Positions 22,834 to 35,622 of a stretch of 64,000 nucleotides of DNA are shown piece after piece. The stretch's first letter is position 1. Every line of letters starts with the position of its first letter. The stretch is from Membranipora membranacea. Taxonomy: Eukaryota > Bryozoa > Gymnolaemata > Cheilostomatida > Membraniporidae. The stretch spans positions 14,494,062-14,558,061 of the forward strand of contig OU612074.1 in the NCBI GenBank assembly GCA_914767715.1, read 5' to 3'. The notes under the pieces are model-generated. The model was not told the origin of the DNA. It ran no database searches and worked only from the letters and a program-made list of their open reading frames with translations. A program made the position numbers and the translations under genes.

Positions 22834-25800
22834 ATGATGAGAATGAAGGAGAAAGTTGTTTTGTTTGCTTTAGCGATCTGCATCGGACTGTTAGTCTATA
22901 TCTGCTTTTCTTCCTCTCAGCGCAGCTACCTGGTTCCGCTTGGCTCTGTTCCTGATATAATTGGTTGCTTTAATTCCAGCACGGAAATTACATTGAATGG
23001 CACATTTGACCAGTTTCCGATGTTAAAAGAGAAACTGTCATATTTACACCCTTCTCTCGACAACCAGTCATTCTCCCGGCAAGCAGACAACAGCTCTAAC
23101 ATACATATAAAGGATATACTGTTATCTATCAAAACTACTAAAAGATTCCATGAATCAAGACTTAAAATCTTAATTGATACATGGATACCTCAAGCAAATC
23201 GATCTGTAAGTATTATATGATTGCTTTTGTCAAGAAGTAGGAGTTATCAGCAACTTTAGTGACCACCGGGTTGAGACCGGACATCCGAGGTCTGTGGTGG
23301 ACCATGCCAGTCAGCGTAGGTGGCAAAAACTCCCGAGAGCAGAGATTAATATAGATGTAGAATCGCTTTTCCAATCCATCGTTCTAGCTTTTCTCTTTTC
23401 TGGTTAGGATACTATAATAGTGTGAACACTCATTGTTCAGTAAATAATTTGATTATGAGTCCACACATTGCTAGTCTACACCATCACATTGCTGCTGCAT
23501 GTCCTTCTTGTATATGACACCAGTATTATTTGTATCTTGTCGCAATGCCTCAATTATTTAATAATATCACAGAGTAAGAATATACAGAGGGGACAATTCA
23601 ATGATAGTTATAGTGCCTGTGGTTTTCATTCACATATTCTTATAGCCTATGTATCCTAGCAAAAAAATGGCTATAATATGGTGTATAGCTTGAAGGTTGG
23701 AAATTCCAGTAAAGTTGGAAATCAGTCATCTTAGATTTTGGGAAAAATTTCACACCCCCACTTCTACTCAATAGTATAAAACTCAGCTTTTAAACTTTTA
23801 ACTTGGATTTTGCCCCTAAGATCCCCGACACATGAGAGGATACATACAAAAAAAACTCAATTTTTCTTGCAAACCTTAAACTGTATTAACAATAAAAAAA
23901 TCAGATAGATGTCATTGCTGTCATGGCAGAAAGAAAAATGTGTTGTGAAAATAAAAGTAAGAATAATTTTGAGATCGAGAGACTAAAATGGAGTCGATTG
24001 TTCAGATACGCAAGGCTGATTTGACTCTCAATGAGTGCGTGCAAATTTAAGATGTGCTTCCCTCAGTTTGACACAAGTGAGAATGCCTCTGATATATGGC
24101 ATTTTCCACAGAATTTGACTACTTAACAACCACAGCATCGGTTTTTCATTACCTCAATAATGATAGATTGGGCATTGTACTTGTACATTCCCCATTCCAG
24201 CCAGTGTTGAAACCAGGAAGCAAGATTTTAAGAGATATTAATTTAAAGCTTAGTTTTCTCTCTCTATTTTTAGACGTACATTCTGACTGATGCTGTTGAC
24301 AGTAAATATTCACAGCTCCTAGGTAAGTATCTTTCTCATCCTGATTTTTCACTTTATGTTATTTTGGATCTTCTGAACTAACAATTTGCGAGCATGACTA
24401 CAAGCTGTCAACAAAGAATCTGCCAACACATTGTTGACAAATTGTCTTCCAGCGTAACTAATTGTGGCAGCACTTGAATTCTTAAAAAGTGAGGTGATTT
24501 ATTCTCAACCTGTTTCACTACAAACATCGTTTAGTTTTCAATATGACCCACAACAGCTTTGATAACTTTCAGTATCAGTTAGTTGAAAGAGTACGTTGGC
24601 TGAAAGTAAGCAACAATAAACGATTACGCCTTATAAAGCAGTACACATATAGAGAACAAATTAGTACAAAATTATTTTCGAACAAATATTGCCTCAGCTT
24701 TTTTCGAAAATGTTATAGTCTACAAAACATAACCACCACACCCTTGGAGAGTTAAACTAGTCACTCACCGCATTCCTTATTTGACAGGCGCTGACAAGTT
24801 GATAAATACTGGATGTCCGGCATCACACGACAGGTGAGATCGATATACACCGTGAACTCCTAGCTTTCTTAATGATTATCCTCGGAACAGAAGCATCTAC
24901 TAGTCAGGTAGCTGATGCTGCTGCCGCTTAACAAAATTTTACAGAGAAACAGTACTTGAGTTAAAGTTTTGAGTTATAAGTTGTTGGGTGTGTTATAAAT
25001 CGTCTCCTCTTTAGAAATGATGCCCTAGTGAAGGCGTGAAGTGAGGAGTTTTCTCTGTTGTACAAGCTCTTGTATAAGGTCTCCTTAAAATATTTCTGAA
25101 AACAGTCAATTATACCGTGGTGAATTTCAGTCTTTACCGTGATGATAAAATAATTATGTCAAAGTTCAAACGTTATTTGGCTTGTAAACCCGAGTCCACT
25201 TAATGCACACATTATTATCACACAAAAATTCTAGTGTTTTCCCTGGTTTCGGTTTGTACAAGCTTCAAAGCTTTGCGCTGCCACAATATTGCATAAATAC
25301 AGCCCGACTATGAATCTGTCTGCTATAAAACCTCTTTTGATTAACATTCAGTGAATGATGTGATGCACTGCTTTTCCAAGTCCAAATACCCATAGCACTA
25401 ATGCTTGACCCTATAGCCCTATTAATTACCCATACCCCCCTGGTATCACTTAGTTTATCAATGCTACAGGAACATATTATTTCATAGAGATATGCAGTAC
25501 TTTGTGAGTCTCAGCTACTGTAAATACCTGCCCTATGAATAAATGATGAATTGCCTGACAGTGCTATACCAGGAATGTCTGTTTGACAAATGTTTTGAAC
25601 TTGAATTTCAAAATTTTCACATGCACACACTCATGAGTAACACTGGAGCTAACTCCTATTGATCAGTGTTTGTGTTACAGTCACCCTTTCACCCTTCAGT
25701 ATGTCTCAGTTCAGAAGTATTTACCGATATTTCTCCTTGGCGTTCTGTGACATTATTTTGATACACATATTTTCTTTTTGTAGGAGAGATCTGGCGTGTA

Positions 25801-28800
25801 AGTTCCAAGCGATGTACGATTTATCTATCAGTAATATAAAGAGGTACGTACTGTAAGATCAGCCTGTAGTAACAATGGTAAAATATACTGGTTTAGAGGT
25901 TAATAAATGAAACTCATATATAACAGTTTATTACTCAATCTGAGCATTAATTATGTCAAATGTTCAACAAGTTTCTTTCAATGTTAATATTAATCTTGGT
26001 ACCCTTGCCCAAACCACCCGCTGCCTAATGGATAGAAAAAACCCTTCCTCCCTTCCCTTCATCTTGATAGGCCCGCTTCAAAAACTCAAACTAGACAACT
26101 TAGAATGATAGTGTGTTTCTGCTCTTCCATATTTATGACTATCCGGTCATTCGGTGTTCAAATATTTCTTTAGTGCTCACATATATAAAACCTCTGCATT
26201 TCTTTACCCATATCCAGTCTCTGTTTCATTAACTGCTCTGTATGGATTGAAAATCAACTTTTTTTCCAGATTGTTCAAACCCTAATTCAATATCTTCATG
26301 GTAAAATCACCTGCCAACTATCACTCATAGTAGAACTATTGATTTGGCTGCAGTTTGAATTTTCCTCATTAATAGTTCATACTAATCAGTTTTCTTGCAA
26401 GAGGTTCGACAGGTTTATTACCATAAATTCTTAAGTGTGGTAACCATGGGGGGCCGTTGGACAGGGGGCAAAGTCTGGGGGCTCAGACTATGCCACTAGT
26501 TGACCTTGATCTTAACCGAAGACCTCTGCACCGATTTATGGTGTGGTGTTGATCATCGCAGCAAGACCCTTTGTATTGCACTAGCCTATCTGTATAGCAA
26601 GAAAACCTTCCCATAATGTTACATATAATGTATGTGTTTTAGGTATAAATGGTTCTGTGCGGGTGATGATGATACATATATAGTTATTCCTAATCTTGTG
26701 AATACGTTGCGTCAGTATGATTACAATCAGACATGGTATATTGGTAAAAATAGTCTTCCTCACAGGCTGGAGCGGAAAGCACATGGCAAGGTAGGAGAGC
26801 TTCATTAATCTACTGTACTGACATTTTGAAACCAACCTTCACAGTTGTCCTCACTCTTTCTTGGTTGACTATGATTTGGCATTATTAGAAGGATCTAGGT
26901 CTAGCAAGACAAACATGTCTGACAGGTCAGCATGGTGATAAAATTAGTTAGGAGCTTCCTGAAAACATGTCGCAATGCTTACATTAAAATATGTGTGGGT
27001 AATACTAATTCTTCATGGATAACTATAAAGGGTAAACTGCCCAGTCTGCCAGTTTTAATTCATCATCTCATTATTTTTCATCCCAATTACTAATGGCATA
27101 CATGTCATGTAGCGCCCTCATTTTGTCTACTGGAAACTTGTGCCAATGCTTATAGGGTCATTGTTGGAGAAGAAGCAACTCAAAATTCAAGCCAATTGAA
27201 GCAAACCCATTTCACCTCTGAACCTGTTTGCAAGCTGAAAATATAATGCTATAGTGTTTACGAAAGGAATAAACAACCACTGTTCATATAAAAGTAATAT
27301 TATGCGATGAACAAAAAACCTAAGTTTGCTCGCATGAGGACATTATTGAATGATATAAACAATCTCGATTTGTGAATTGTGGTCATTTCTGGTGAAAGCT
27401 TAGCAGCCTGGTCAGTGTTCTAGGCAAATCAGGGCTAGGCTTACTGCTATACGGAGACTGGATCATCATTTAAATGTAAATCTGTAGCAGGGGAGATAAC
27501 ATACTCTAGACCCTTTTAGAAACTGGGCTTTCTCACTTAGAAATCGGTTATATCATTCAATGATGTCCTTGAGCAAATAACTTGAATTTTTTTTCGTTGT
27601 TTTGAGAATGCTTTGGTATGAACATTGGTGGTTTTCTGCTTTCCCAAATACTTTAATATAGTGTCTCATTGAAATCAACATTCGAATAAACAATAGTAAA
27701 GAAAAATTATATTGAAGCTTCCTATAAATTGACATAATACTTTTCACTTTTTGTAACACTTTTATCGGCAGTGATTTCACTTGTCACTATTTCTTTAAAT
27801 TCTCAAGTCACACTGCTCTGTTCATCCCGCAATATATGCCATACTGTTAAAAGTTTGAATTTCTACTTAGTTCATTGAACAACAGAATATCATTTTGTTT
27901 TATAGAAAGTTGAGTTCTGGTTTGCGACTGGAGGAGCTCTTGTATGTTTCAGTAGAAGGATGATCCAGGCAATGCAGCCTCTATGTGGGTATGTACGGTC
28001 ATATAATGATAAGCTGTACTGTCCTCTTATGTATGTTATACCAGATCGATGGGTTTCACCTACTCTCTGTCTATCACTATGAGGGGTGAACATTCTTGGA
28101 GAGTGAGATTTACAGCTGATCATGCAAAAATGAGAGCTAATCATGCTAATGTGAATACTTTCATTGACAAGTCCCATGCATGTAAAGTTGGCTGGGCTTC
28201 ATTCATACTGCCCACTCAACATGGGGGTTCGAAAACATGTAAGCCTCCCCTTGGGAATGAGAAAGTGTCCCAGCTGCTGAACCATTTGTTCATGTTATTT
28301 AGGGAATTGGGTATTGTTATTGAGAACTGGACATCACACTGTGACATCACAATGTGTTCTTGTTGACAACCCTGTACAGTTGCAACACACAAGCATAACA
28401 TATCATAGAAAGATTTTATGTGCAGAAGTGAGATGTTGATAGGACCATCTGGTAACACAGTATGACTAGCCCGAATATCTGGTGTCAACCTATGCAATAT
28501 GAGTACTTGTGATGTATGCTCGGACTAGACAATAATTGTGTCTCTATTCAGCATCGTAACAACACCCTACATCCATGAGAAGACAACTACTTTGAATAAC
28601 AATATTATTATCAAAAACACATTTAGCATTCTATGGGTGATAATAAAAGTTTGGTGGTCTGATGGCCAGGTCCCTAAAATATCTTTAGAGTATAGAATAT
28701 GCATTGTTATAATGTTCAATAGATTCTTGGTAGCATATGTCAGCTTAGGAGATAACAAGGAACTTTGTTTCAGCTTTTTATTTTAGAGCTGTGAAGGCAT

Positions 28801-31167
28801 GTTAATTTTTGGAAACCTTGTGAGCTTATTTCTTCTCAATTGATCTGAATTATCTTACTGTATTGTGAGGATGATAAACGTTGGGAACCTCTTCAATTGT
28901 TTGTTTTTTATAGTATTCATGGTGAGTAGTCATTACACAACATCTGTATATGTTGCTAGTTTGCAAAATCTATTTTCACAGATCAGGAGGTTTTATAAAA
29001 CGAGCTGAAGAGGTAACTGAACCTGATGACACGGCTATAGGATATATCTGCAGTGAGTACTACAGAGAGTAGTCATCGCAGTTAGTTATGACCTCTCCAG
29101 CTTGTGTTATGTACATTGCTGTATATCAAAATGCCGTTTTAATCCTGACTAGAAATGACCCATTGTGCAAAAAGATTGTAATGGCAGGTTTCTTTAGAAA
29201 AAATTTCACCCAATTTGCCTACTGTCTGAGGATCTTATATTCCACTGATGAGCTGGTACCCATTGCTGGCACAGGCAAATGAGTTCATCATTTTATTGTC
29301 TTTTGGTAGTAACCTCCCTTGACCATTTACATATGTCACAACTAGTCTTGTCATGTTGCTACCTTTTTTGCTATGTTCTAAAATTGGATTGTGTAGTAGC
29401 AATGATGCTGTCTTTACAGTCCGCATTCAAGGTTTTTCGTTGATAATTGGATCGATTTTGATTATTAAGATTGATTTACACTCAGCAGGATTTTCTTATC
29501 AATTCCATGTTGTTTTATCTTTTAACAAACAATTCAAGTGAGCACTAATATTAAACTGACCACTGCAAGCTGCTAAATCTATCCCAATTTTGAGATTCAA
29601 AATATTAACAAAATTGCTACAGTTAACAACGAACAACCTGGTATGCAGACTTCAAGTCAATGATAAAACCAATGCTACTGCACAACGTCAACAGGAATTA
29701 AATACCTCAATTCCTCAATGCTAAAGCTCCATATCTGTTTGTCATATCCTGTCTAGGTTCAATAATAAGTCTATCATAGACTTATTATTGAAACCTGTAC
29801 AATGTATGATGTGTTCAAAGAATCTGTGCTATACTTATTCATTGTGTCATCTCTTTCTGTACAGATTATCTGCTAGGAGTCAATCTTACAGTGATACCAG
29901 AGTTTCACTCCCATCTGGAAGCCATGTTTCTAATCGATCCTGCAGATTATCATAAACAGGTCAGTATCTGTAACAAATAGAATAAAATGATATAAAATAA
30001 ATTAAACTAAACTAAACTAAACTAAACTGAACTGAACTAAAATAAAATAAAATATGATAAAATAAAATAAAATGAAATAAAATGAAGTGGAATAAAATAA
30101 AAAAAATTAAATTAAAATGAAATAAAATAAAATAAAATAAAATTATTTTAAATAAAATAAAATAAATCACTGTACAAACCTAAAGTGATTGAAAATTGTG
30201 TATTCTCAGATGACAACTGTGAGATATTACAAGGCTGCTTCGATTGCACAGATTGGGATGTGTTGATCGATGCCAATGACAATATCAATCAGCAAGTTGA
30301 AGTTCTTACTGGATATATTAATTACTGAACCGAACCGAACCTCATTAACAAAAAAGCTATATCAGAACAGCAGACCTTGGGTTAATGGATACGATACATT
30401 TCTAAAGAGCTTATCAAATCTAAAAAACAATACGCTCAGAAAATGGAAAACAATTATCAAAAAACCCAGCCAAAGCTCTGCGTGATGTTAAGAAAATGGG
30501 TTTCAGTAGTTTCGTTGAATCCTGTTTTTTCTATTGTTTACTAGTCATGTTTACCAATTTATATGATAGAGACATCAAGTCAATCCGTAAAGTATACAAA
30601 ACTGCAAGCAGCTATGGCCTAGAGAACTGTGGTTTTGACTGCATTGTCAAAGATAGAATGAACTCCTTCATTAGCCACATACAGAAAGATGAACACCATC
30701 CTTTCCACTCATTCTTGACTAAACTCCGATCTGGAAGGCTGCAATCATACCAACATCAAGCAGCAATCAGTAGTGACAGCTTTATACGGCATTTTATAAA
30801 TGTCTGCAATAATTCCAGTAAACGCTAATACAATGTTTTATTTTAGTTTGTATCATTGCTATTTTTTTATTCAATTACTTTTTATCATTTGAATCTTTTA
30901 GTTTTTTAGTCATCAGCGGCAAATCCATATATCATTTCACTATATTATGTATGTATGTACATGTATATGTGTGACAACGAATTAAACCAAAAAAAAACCA
31001 AACCAAAAACAAACATTTTTAATGAATATCTGCTGTTTTCGTTCAGGTCACTGTGAGCTACAGTGCTGTTACTGGTCGGTATCCCAATACATTACTCATA
31101 AGGGATGAAATAGAAAAGTTCACCAGAGAGCAAGATCCTACAAGGTATAGTTGTCAACTCTGTTCAC

Positions 31168-31199
<32 letters not shown>

Positions 31200-31591
31200 A
31201 TATCTCATTTACAGGGCTTACATTGCTACAAATATACAGAGCATGCCAATGTGCTCTACTGAGTTGGTGCTGTCACTAAAACTATCACCTACGATTTAGG
31301 GAGCTTTGTCTTCTTTTCTAGGTTGATACATGGTAGGCTGAATCAACCAACATCTTCTTCATCATGGCATGCAGAGTTAGTTTTTCGTAAAAGCATGCAT
31401 CTCTAAAATTTACAATGAGAATTTTGCTGCTATTTTAAAAATCTCCCCACCTTACTTTGATGTTTATTCGTTGCAGGTTATTCAGTTTACACTGTTTCTT
31501 ATATCCCAAATCTGAAGAATGCAGGAAATTCAAAGCGCAGCTGGAGAAACCGTCGGTACCACCTAGTCAGAATGGTGTGAAGGTAGCATAG
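22834..31591 (+). CDS. fng-like: F2: complete Fringe-like beta-1,3-GlcNAc-transferase
   Basis: Ten exons: 22834-23205, 24274-24322, 24788-24833, 25784-25843, 26643-26790, 27906-27988, 28982-29052, 29865-29959, 31047-31144 and 31477-31591 (TAG). They sum to 1137 nt, 378 residues, the usual Fringe size. In order: type II anchor VVLFALAICIGLLVYICF, stem, IKTTKRFHESRLKILIDTW, TYILTDAVD, NTGCPASHDR, DLACKFQAMYD, KWFCAGDDDTYIVIPNL (acidic metal/UDP-sugar motif), WFATGGALVCFS, EPDDTAIGYI, IPEFHSHLE, DPTR and LHCFLYP. All junction phases agree. The likely role is GlcNAc transfer to O-fucose on EGF repeats in the Golgi lumen. First exons A and B lie upstream and are splice-compatible. The 29960-31046 intron carries an AAATA repeat and a LINE remnant. 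Donor specificity cannot be read from the sequence; other GT31 activities remain possible. Confidence 0.88.
26448..26506. repeat. GGGGGCTCAGACTA repeat, second copy
   Basis: GGACAGGGGGCAAAGTCTG followed by GGGGGCTCAGACTA, matching 11310-11345 almost base for base. It lies in the F2 intron before the DDD exon. Confidence 0.5.
29756..29795. repeat. 40-bp near-perfect palindrome
   Basis: TCAATAATAAGTCTA and its complement meet at a TCA/TGA centre. The flanking CCTGTCTAGGTT matches the arm sequence of the large fold-back element at 51.6-54.4 kb, so this may be a minimal derivative of it. It lies in an F2 intron. Confidence 0.6.
30000..30170. repeat. AAATA/AACTA microsatellite
   Basis: Pentanucleotide tract in the F2 intron. 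The inverted equivalent (TTTTA units) is at 58436-58490 in the matching F4 intron, so it predates the F2/F4 duplication. Confidence 0.8.
30190..31015 (+). mobile_element. LINE remnant, internally deleted
   Basis: The first part reads, with stops, like the linker between the endonuclease and reverse transcriptase of CR1/L2-type LINEs (a DWDVL motif, then a spaced YIN, then an altered PWV-type segment). It then jumps to a C-terminal tail with an RMNSFISHI and a HPFHSFL..LRSGR pattern, typical of the end of such ORF2 proteins. The reverse transcriptase core is missing. It ends in a CA/A-rich tail near 31010. It is absent from the matching F4 intron (58253-58500). Confidence 0.6.
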
Positions 31592-31999
31592 AGTGACGAT
31601 ACGGTCAATCTTGTCTTCATGAAAATAAGTTTTCAATGTCAAATACACATATCTGCTTATTCATGTCCTATCAGAAAGTCTTATCCGATTAAAACTGCTA
31701 AATTAATTGGATCGAAGTTGTTGACTTTCAAAACAATACATGTCTTGATGGAACTGTATATTTCAGTCAGTGGAATAATTTTTTTAGCAGATCAGCCTTA
31801 TTGACAGATTCATTCATCAGGCAAGGGTTTTGGGGTAAGAAATTGGCTTTTCAAGCATCGCTCATTTAAAATGCTCACCTAATTTTTGTCACAAAATAAT
31901 GAATCAATATATTGTGTATATAGTGTACATGTTAAGACTTGTTTGTAGACATACTTTCTTGTCAAAATCAGAAGATCACCTCTAAATGTAATTCAATTC

Positions 32000-32005
32000 A
32001 ATAAA
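32000..32005 (+). promoter_or_regulatory. Possible polyadenylation signal of F2
   Basis: AATAAA lies 409 bp after the F2 stop. The inverted equivalent (TTTATT, 57370-57375) is conserved downstream of F4, in matching surrounding sequence. Confidence 0.45.
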
Positions 32006-32219
32006 CTGTTTAGAGTCAACAGCTATTCATTACTTGAGTAAATCAAACTTTTTTTATATTCGACATAAAAAATTACATTTGAATAAAATATAATAAATAT
32101 GGCATGGTTCACTGGATAAATATACAGCTGGTTATAAACAAAATACATTTCTTATATGATATAAATATGCACTTTGCAAATTGAATGTCTTATACTGGTT
32201 AACCTGTTCGACGAGATTA

Positions 32220-34126
32220 TTGTACCATCTGTAAAGTTTCTTTTTGCCAGTCAGCGGATAAGATTGAAATTGATTTTATTGTTTGTGACTGAGTTGGCAG
32301 AACAAAAAGAAACCCGATCGCGATGATTTCTATTTCGCTTACGAAATGATATTCCGGATGTTTGTACAGCCAAGATTAATTGAGGTGTCATTGGCATAAT
32401 ATTTCAACAGAGAAAGCATCAAATCTATATCAAATTTCATGAGCAGCAACATAGTAAACCATTTTCTCAAATTGAAATAGACACTTTACAAATTAGATAA
32501 TATCTGCAATAGATTAACCACGAATTGTTTTACCATGTCATCATACTTTTCAATAAACCTCTGGTATTGATTAATTATCTCTAATGGATTTTGAAGCTTG
32601 TTGATCTGAAGTGATAAATGTGATACACAAATGTGGTCAATTCTCATCTTTAACAGGTTTCCACAGCTAACAAGATGTTGATTTCGCCCTGCTTTGCACT
32701 ATAATAAATATAGTAAGGGAATACATGTAAAATAAATTGTCTGTAAACTAAAAAAATTATGTTTTTTTCTTTCTTAACTGATTTTCCCTGCGTATTTATT
32801 TCACAACCATTATTTCTAGTGACAATAATAAATGAGCATATGATGATAATATTCACAAATCCGTTGTTGTTATACTTATTTATGAGCGGTATTTTGGTTA
32901 TTGATCTTCTTCAACAATAACGGTCAACATTTTCATCAAAAACTACTGGAAAGTCATCCTCATCTTCTCACTATGTTATACCTAGAAGCTAGACAATTTA
33001 TTATCAGCTTTGGATGTGCGGCTAATCAAATTCAATCAGAAGTTATTCTTAATTTGAATAGTGCTTGAATACACTGGAGAAAGGTAGAAAATGATTTGTA
33101 TTATTTTGAGTTTCACCGATTGCAGTTTTAATTCCTTGCGTGTAATATCACTGGCATGAAATGTAGTGAAATTACAGTAACAATCATTCCTCTGATTTGC
33201 AACAGTGCTCTGATATCATAATGGCTATACTTCACATTGCGACTTAGAAGCAGAAACCCGGAAACAGCATTGCTATATATATAAATATGGTTGCCGGAAC
33301 ACATTTCTCATCTTTGATCTGTCCACAAGTTCAGTAATGCACAGCCAACGACTAGCACAACTCAACAAATAGCCACGCTGAGTATTTTACCACTCATCCA
33401 TAACTTCATATCAATGTCAAACAATATTTATCTAGAAATTTGTTCAAATAAGGGAGCAAAATGGAGCAAATCTATCCATCTCACATTAAAATAATGTGAT
33501 CAATTAAACATGTGATATTCCCCTTACTATCAAGCTTTGACTGCTTTGCTATGGTGGATTGAAGTAGTTAAATCTGCCCTGCTGTGTTTATTGCTAAAGA
33601 TAAAATTGATAATATATAATAGATGAAGTGCAATAGAGTGAGAGAAAAGCAAAATATATTGAATCATAAAACGTAAATAGTTGCAATAGAAATATGTAAA
33701 AAGCAAAGGGACAGTCTGATAGCCTGCAGCTAGAGTGTAGACAGCCCAACTGTGAAGCACGAACGTCAAGTACAAGACACACCGGCAATGTTGCCTAGGA
33801 CGAGTGCCCCCACCAGCTGAAATCACCACTGCCCCCACAGACAGGAAGCTAGGCTCACGGGCACGCAAGTCTGAGAGCCCATCTCCACTCCCTTTAGGTA
33901 CTTGTTTTACAGTGACACGTCAGTGCACAACAAGGACCTCTCACCCCGATTGTTGTTGGCTTTTTTAACTTTAGTGTTGTAAAAAGTTTTGCATTTTAGA
34001 TTCATTAGGAACTCAGTTGAGTATGTTTTTAAATAGAGTTTTAGAGTAAAAAATTCAAAAAGCATTTGGATTGGCATATTTCCTAAAGTTTAAAAAAATG
34101 ATGTGACATGTTTTCTCGGTTTTTGT
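32220..34126. other. Intergenic: no gene recognised
   Basis: Begins where the F2/F4 inverted homology ends (near 32215). AT-rich up to about 33700, then a more GC-rich stretch (33720-33960) of unknown nature, which may belong to the LINE fragment beside it. Confidence 0.4.
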
Positions 34127-34640
34127 TCAGAATAACACGTATGCACGCTTTTTGAAGAATAAAAACTCTTTTAAGATCTGTGTCGGTGGCATGGCGCCAG
34201 AATTCAATTCCGTAAAGTAAATGTGGGTAGTAAAAGGGCGAGCTGCCCTCATCATTGTTAAAATTAGGTTGAGTTTTCGGCAGATGTCTCTGAGATGATT
34301 CTTAAAAGTTAAATTAGAGTCAAGTATGATGCCTAAAAATTTTGTATAGTTTTTAATTACTAGTGTTTTACACCTGAGATCAATTCTATATTCTGTCAAA
34401 TCAATTTGTTTTTTTTGCGATTTAAAAATAATTTGGAGTGTTTTCGAATAATTTAGAGTGAGCCTGTTGGCTATGCACCAAGTTTCAACTTTTAAAATTT
34501 CTTGTTTGAATAGGTTTTGGATGGCTGAGAAAAAAACTGTAAAATGTGAATTTCAAGCAATGACATTTGACTGACCTGGCCGAAATCCAGATGAACACAC
34601 AAGAGATAAATCTTGTGGGTGGGTGGTAATAATTTCAGGA
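34127..34640 (-). mobile_element. LINE reverse-transcriptase fragment
   Basis: The minus strand encodes YTKFLGIILDSNLTFKNH and a downstream ICRKLN segment. This is the conserved region just after the reverse transcriptase palm in non-LTR elements (pattern FLG..ID..L.W..HI). The sequence upstream on this strand (up to about 34640) is consistent with decayed RT. No intact ORF. Confidence 0.6.
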
Positions 34641-34884
34641 AGTGTGTTCAAAATAAAGGATTTTTGGTCTAGATCTTTGGAAAAGGAGTGTTGAATAAAA
34701 CACCCCTAGTAACCATCCTTGACAACACGAAATTACTGAAGAAAAATGTATCAGAATGGACATTCATTGCAGTTTAACCCACCCCAACGCTGATGATGGA
34801 GCGTTGGGCCTACTCCAACACCAAAAACTCATACCCCAACATCATTGGGGACCGTTGGGGCTCCCCAACACACACTCATCAGGC

Positions 34885-34960
34885 TATTCAAATGCATTTG
34901 TGTTTTGAAGCAATGTCCGCCTCACAATGGTTGAAAGGAATAATTTTCTGGAGAGGTATA
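34885..34960 (+). pseudogene. Fragment of lectin-gene last exon
   Basis: The stretch holding TGTCCGCCTCACAATGGTTG followed by AAGGAATAA matches the last exon of L3 (50940-51000). It has lost several bases, breaking the frame, and then runs into unrelated repeat sequence. A dead fragment. Confidence 0.6.
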
Positions 34961-34994
34961 CACCTGAGGGTGCCTGGGGCCCAAACAACCAATC

Positions 34995-35095
34995 TTGTAA
35001 GATCCCCCAGTAAGAATGGAATCCAATGTGGCACCAAACAGCAGTGAATAACTAGCATGCTAACCGATTGTGCCATCGTACAATGACCTTGGGGA
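34995..35095 (-). repeat. tRNA-like repeat in the duplicated block
   Basis: The minus strand has an A-box-like TGGCACAATCGGTTAGCATG. The same sequence recurs at 41270-41345 at the corresponding edge of the second duplication unit. No clear B box; probably a SINE remnant. Confidence 0.4.
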
Positions 35096-35622
35096 CAATA
35101 CTGGTTTCCAGCAGTTAAGACAGATGCACCATGTAATAGTGCGCATACCACTGCACAACAGAACGGCCTTCAGCTAGAAACAAGTCGTTGTAACGAGTTG
35201 AAGACCTGTTTGTTAGGTTTAATTCGGAAGAACCATTTGGACTCAAGTCGGCTGCTATGATGTTGACAAAAATGTAATTACCTGGAGTAAGGAGACAGTT
35301 TTTAGATCACAGACAGTTTATTTACGAACACAATGAAAAATTTATAGTTCACCTTAAATATAACATGGTATCAACACAAAACAAGTTTCGGAAAAGACAC
35401 AGAAAATAGCACAACTGATATAGTGTACGTTAGGTTTAATTTAGAAAAAAGACACCATAGCTTCAAGTCTCCTGCTATGGTAGTGACAAAATATGTATTC
35501 AATGCAAACATCAGAAGAGAATGTTAAGCTTAGGAAATGATCAGTGATCAGTTAAACCATTAATAAATATAGTCCTTTACTACACTCTTGCAATAATTGT
35601 TAGTTTTATATGAAAACTCACA

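Noticed and set aside
28049-28497. Overlapping ORFs of about 95-105 residues on both strands in an F2 intron
   Set aside because: No recognisable domain, no paralogous copy in F4, and no splice support.
33530-33868. Minus-strand ORF of 112 residues
   Set aside because: Composition is irregular, no family resemblance, and it overlaps another open frame; may be part of a decayed repeat.
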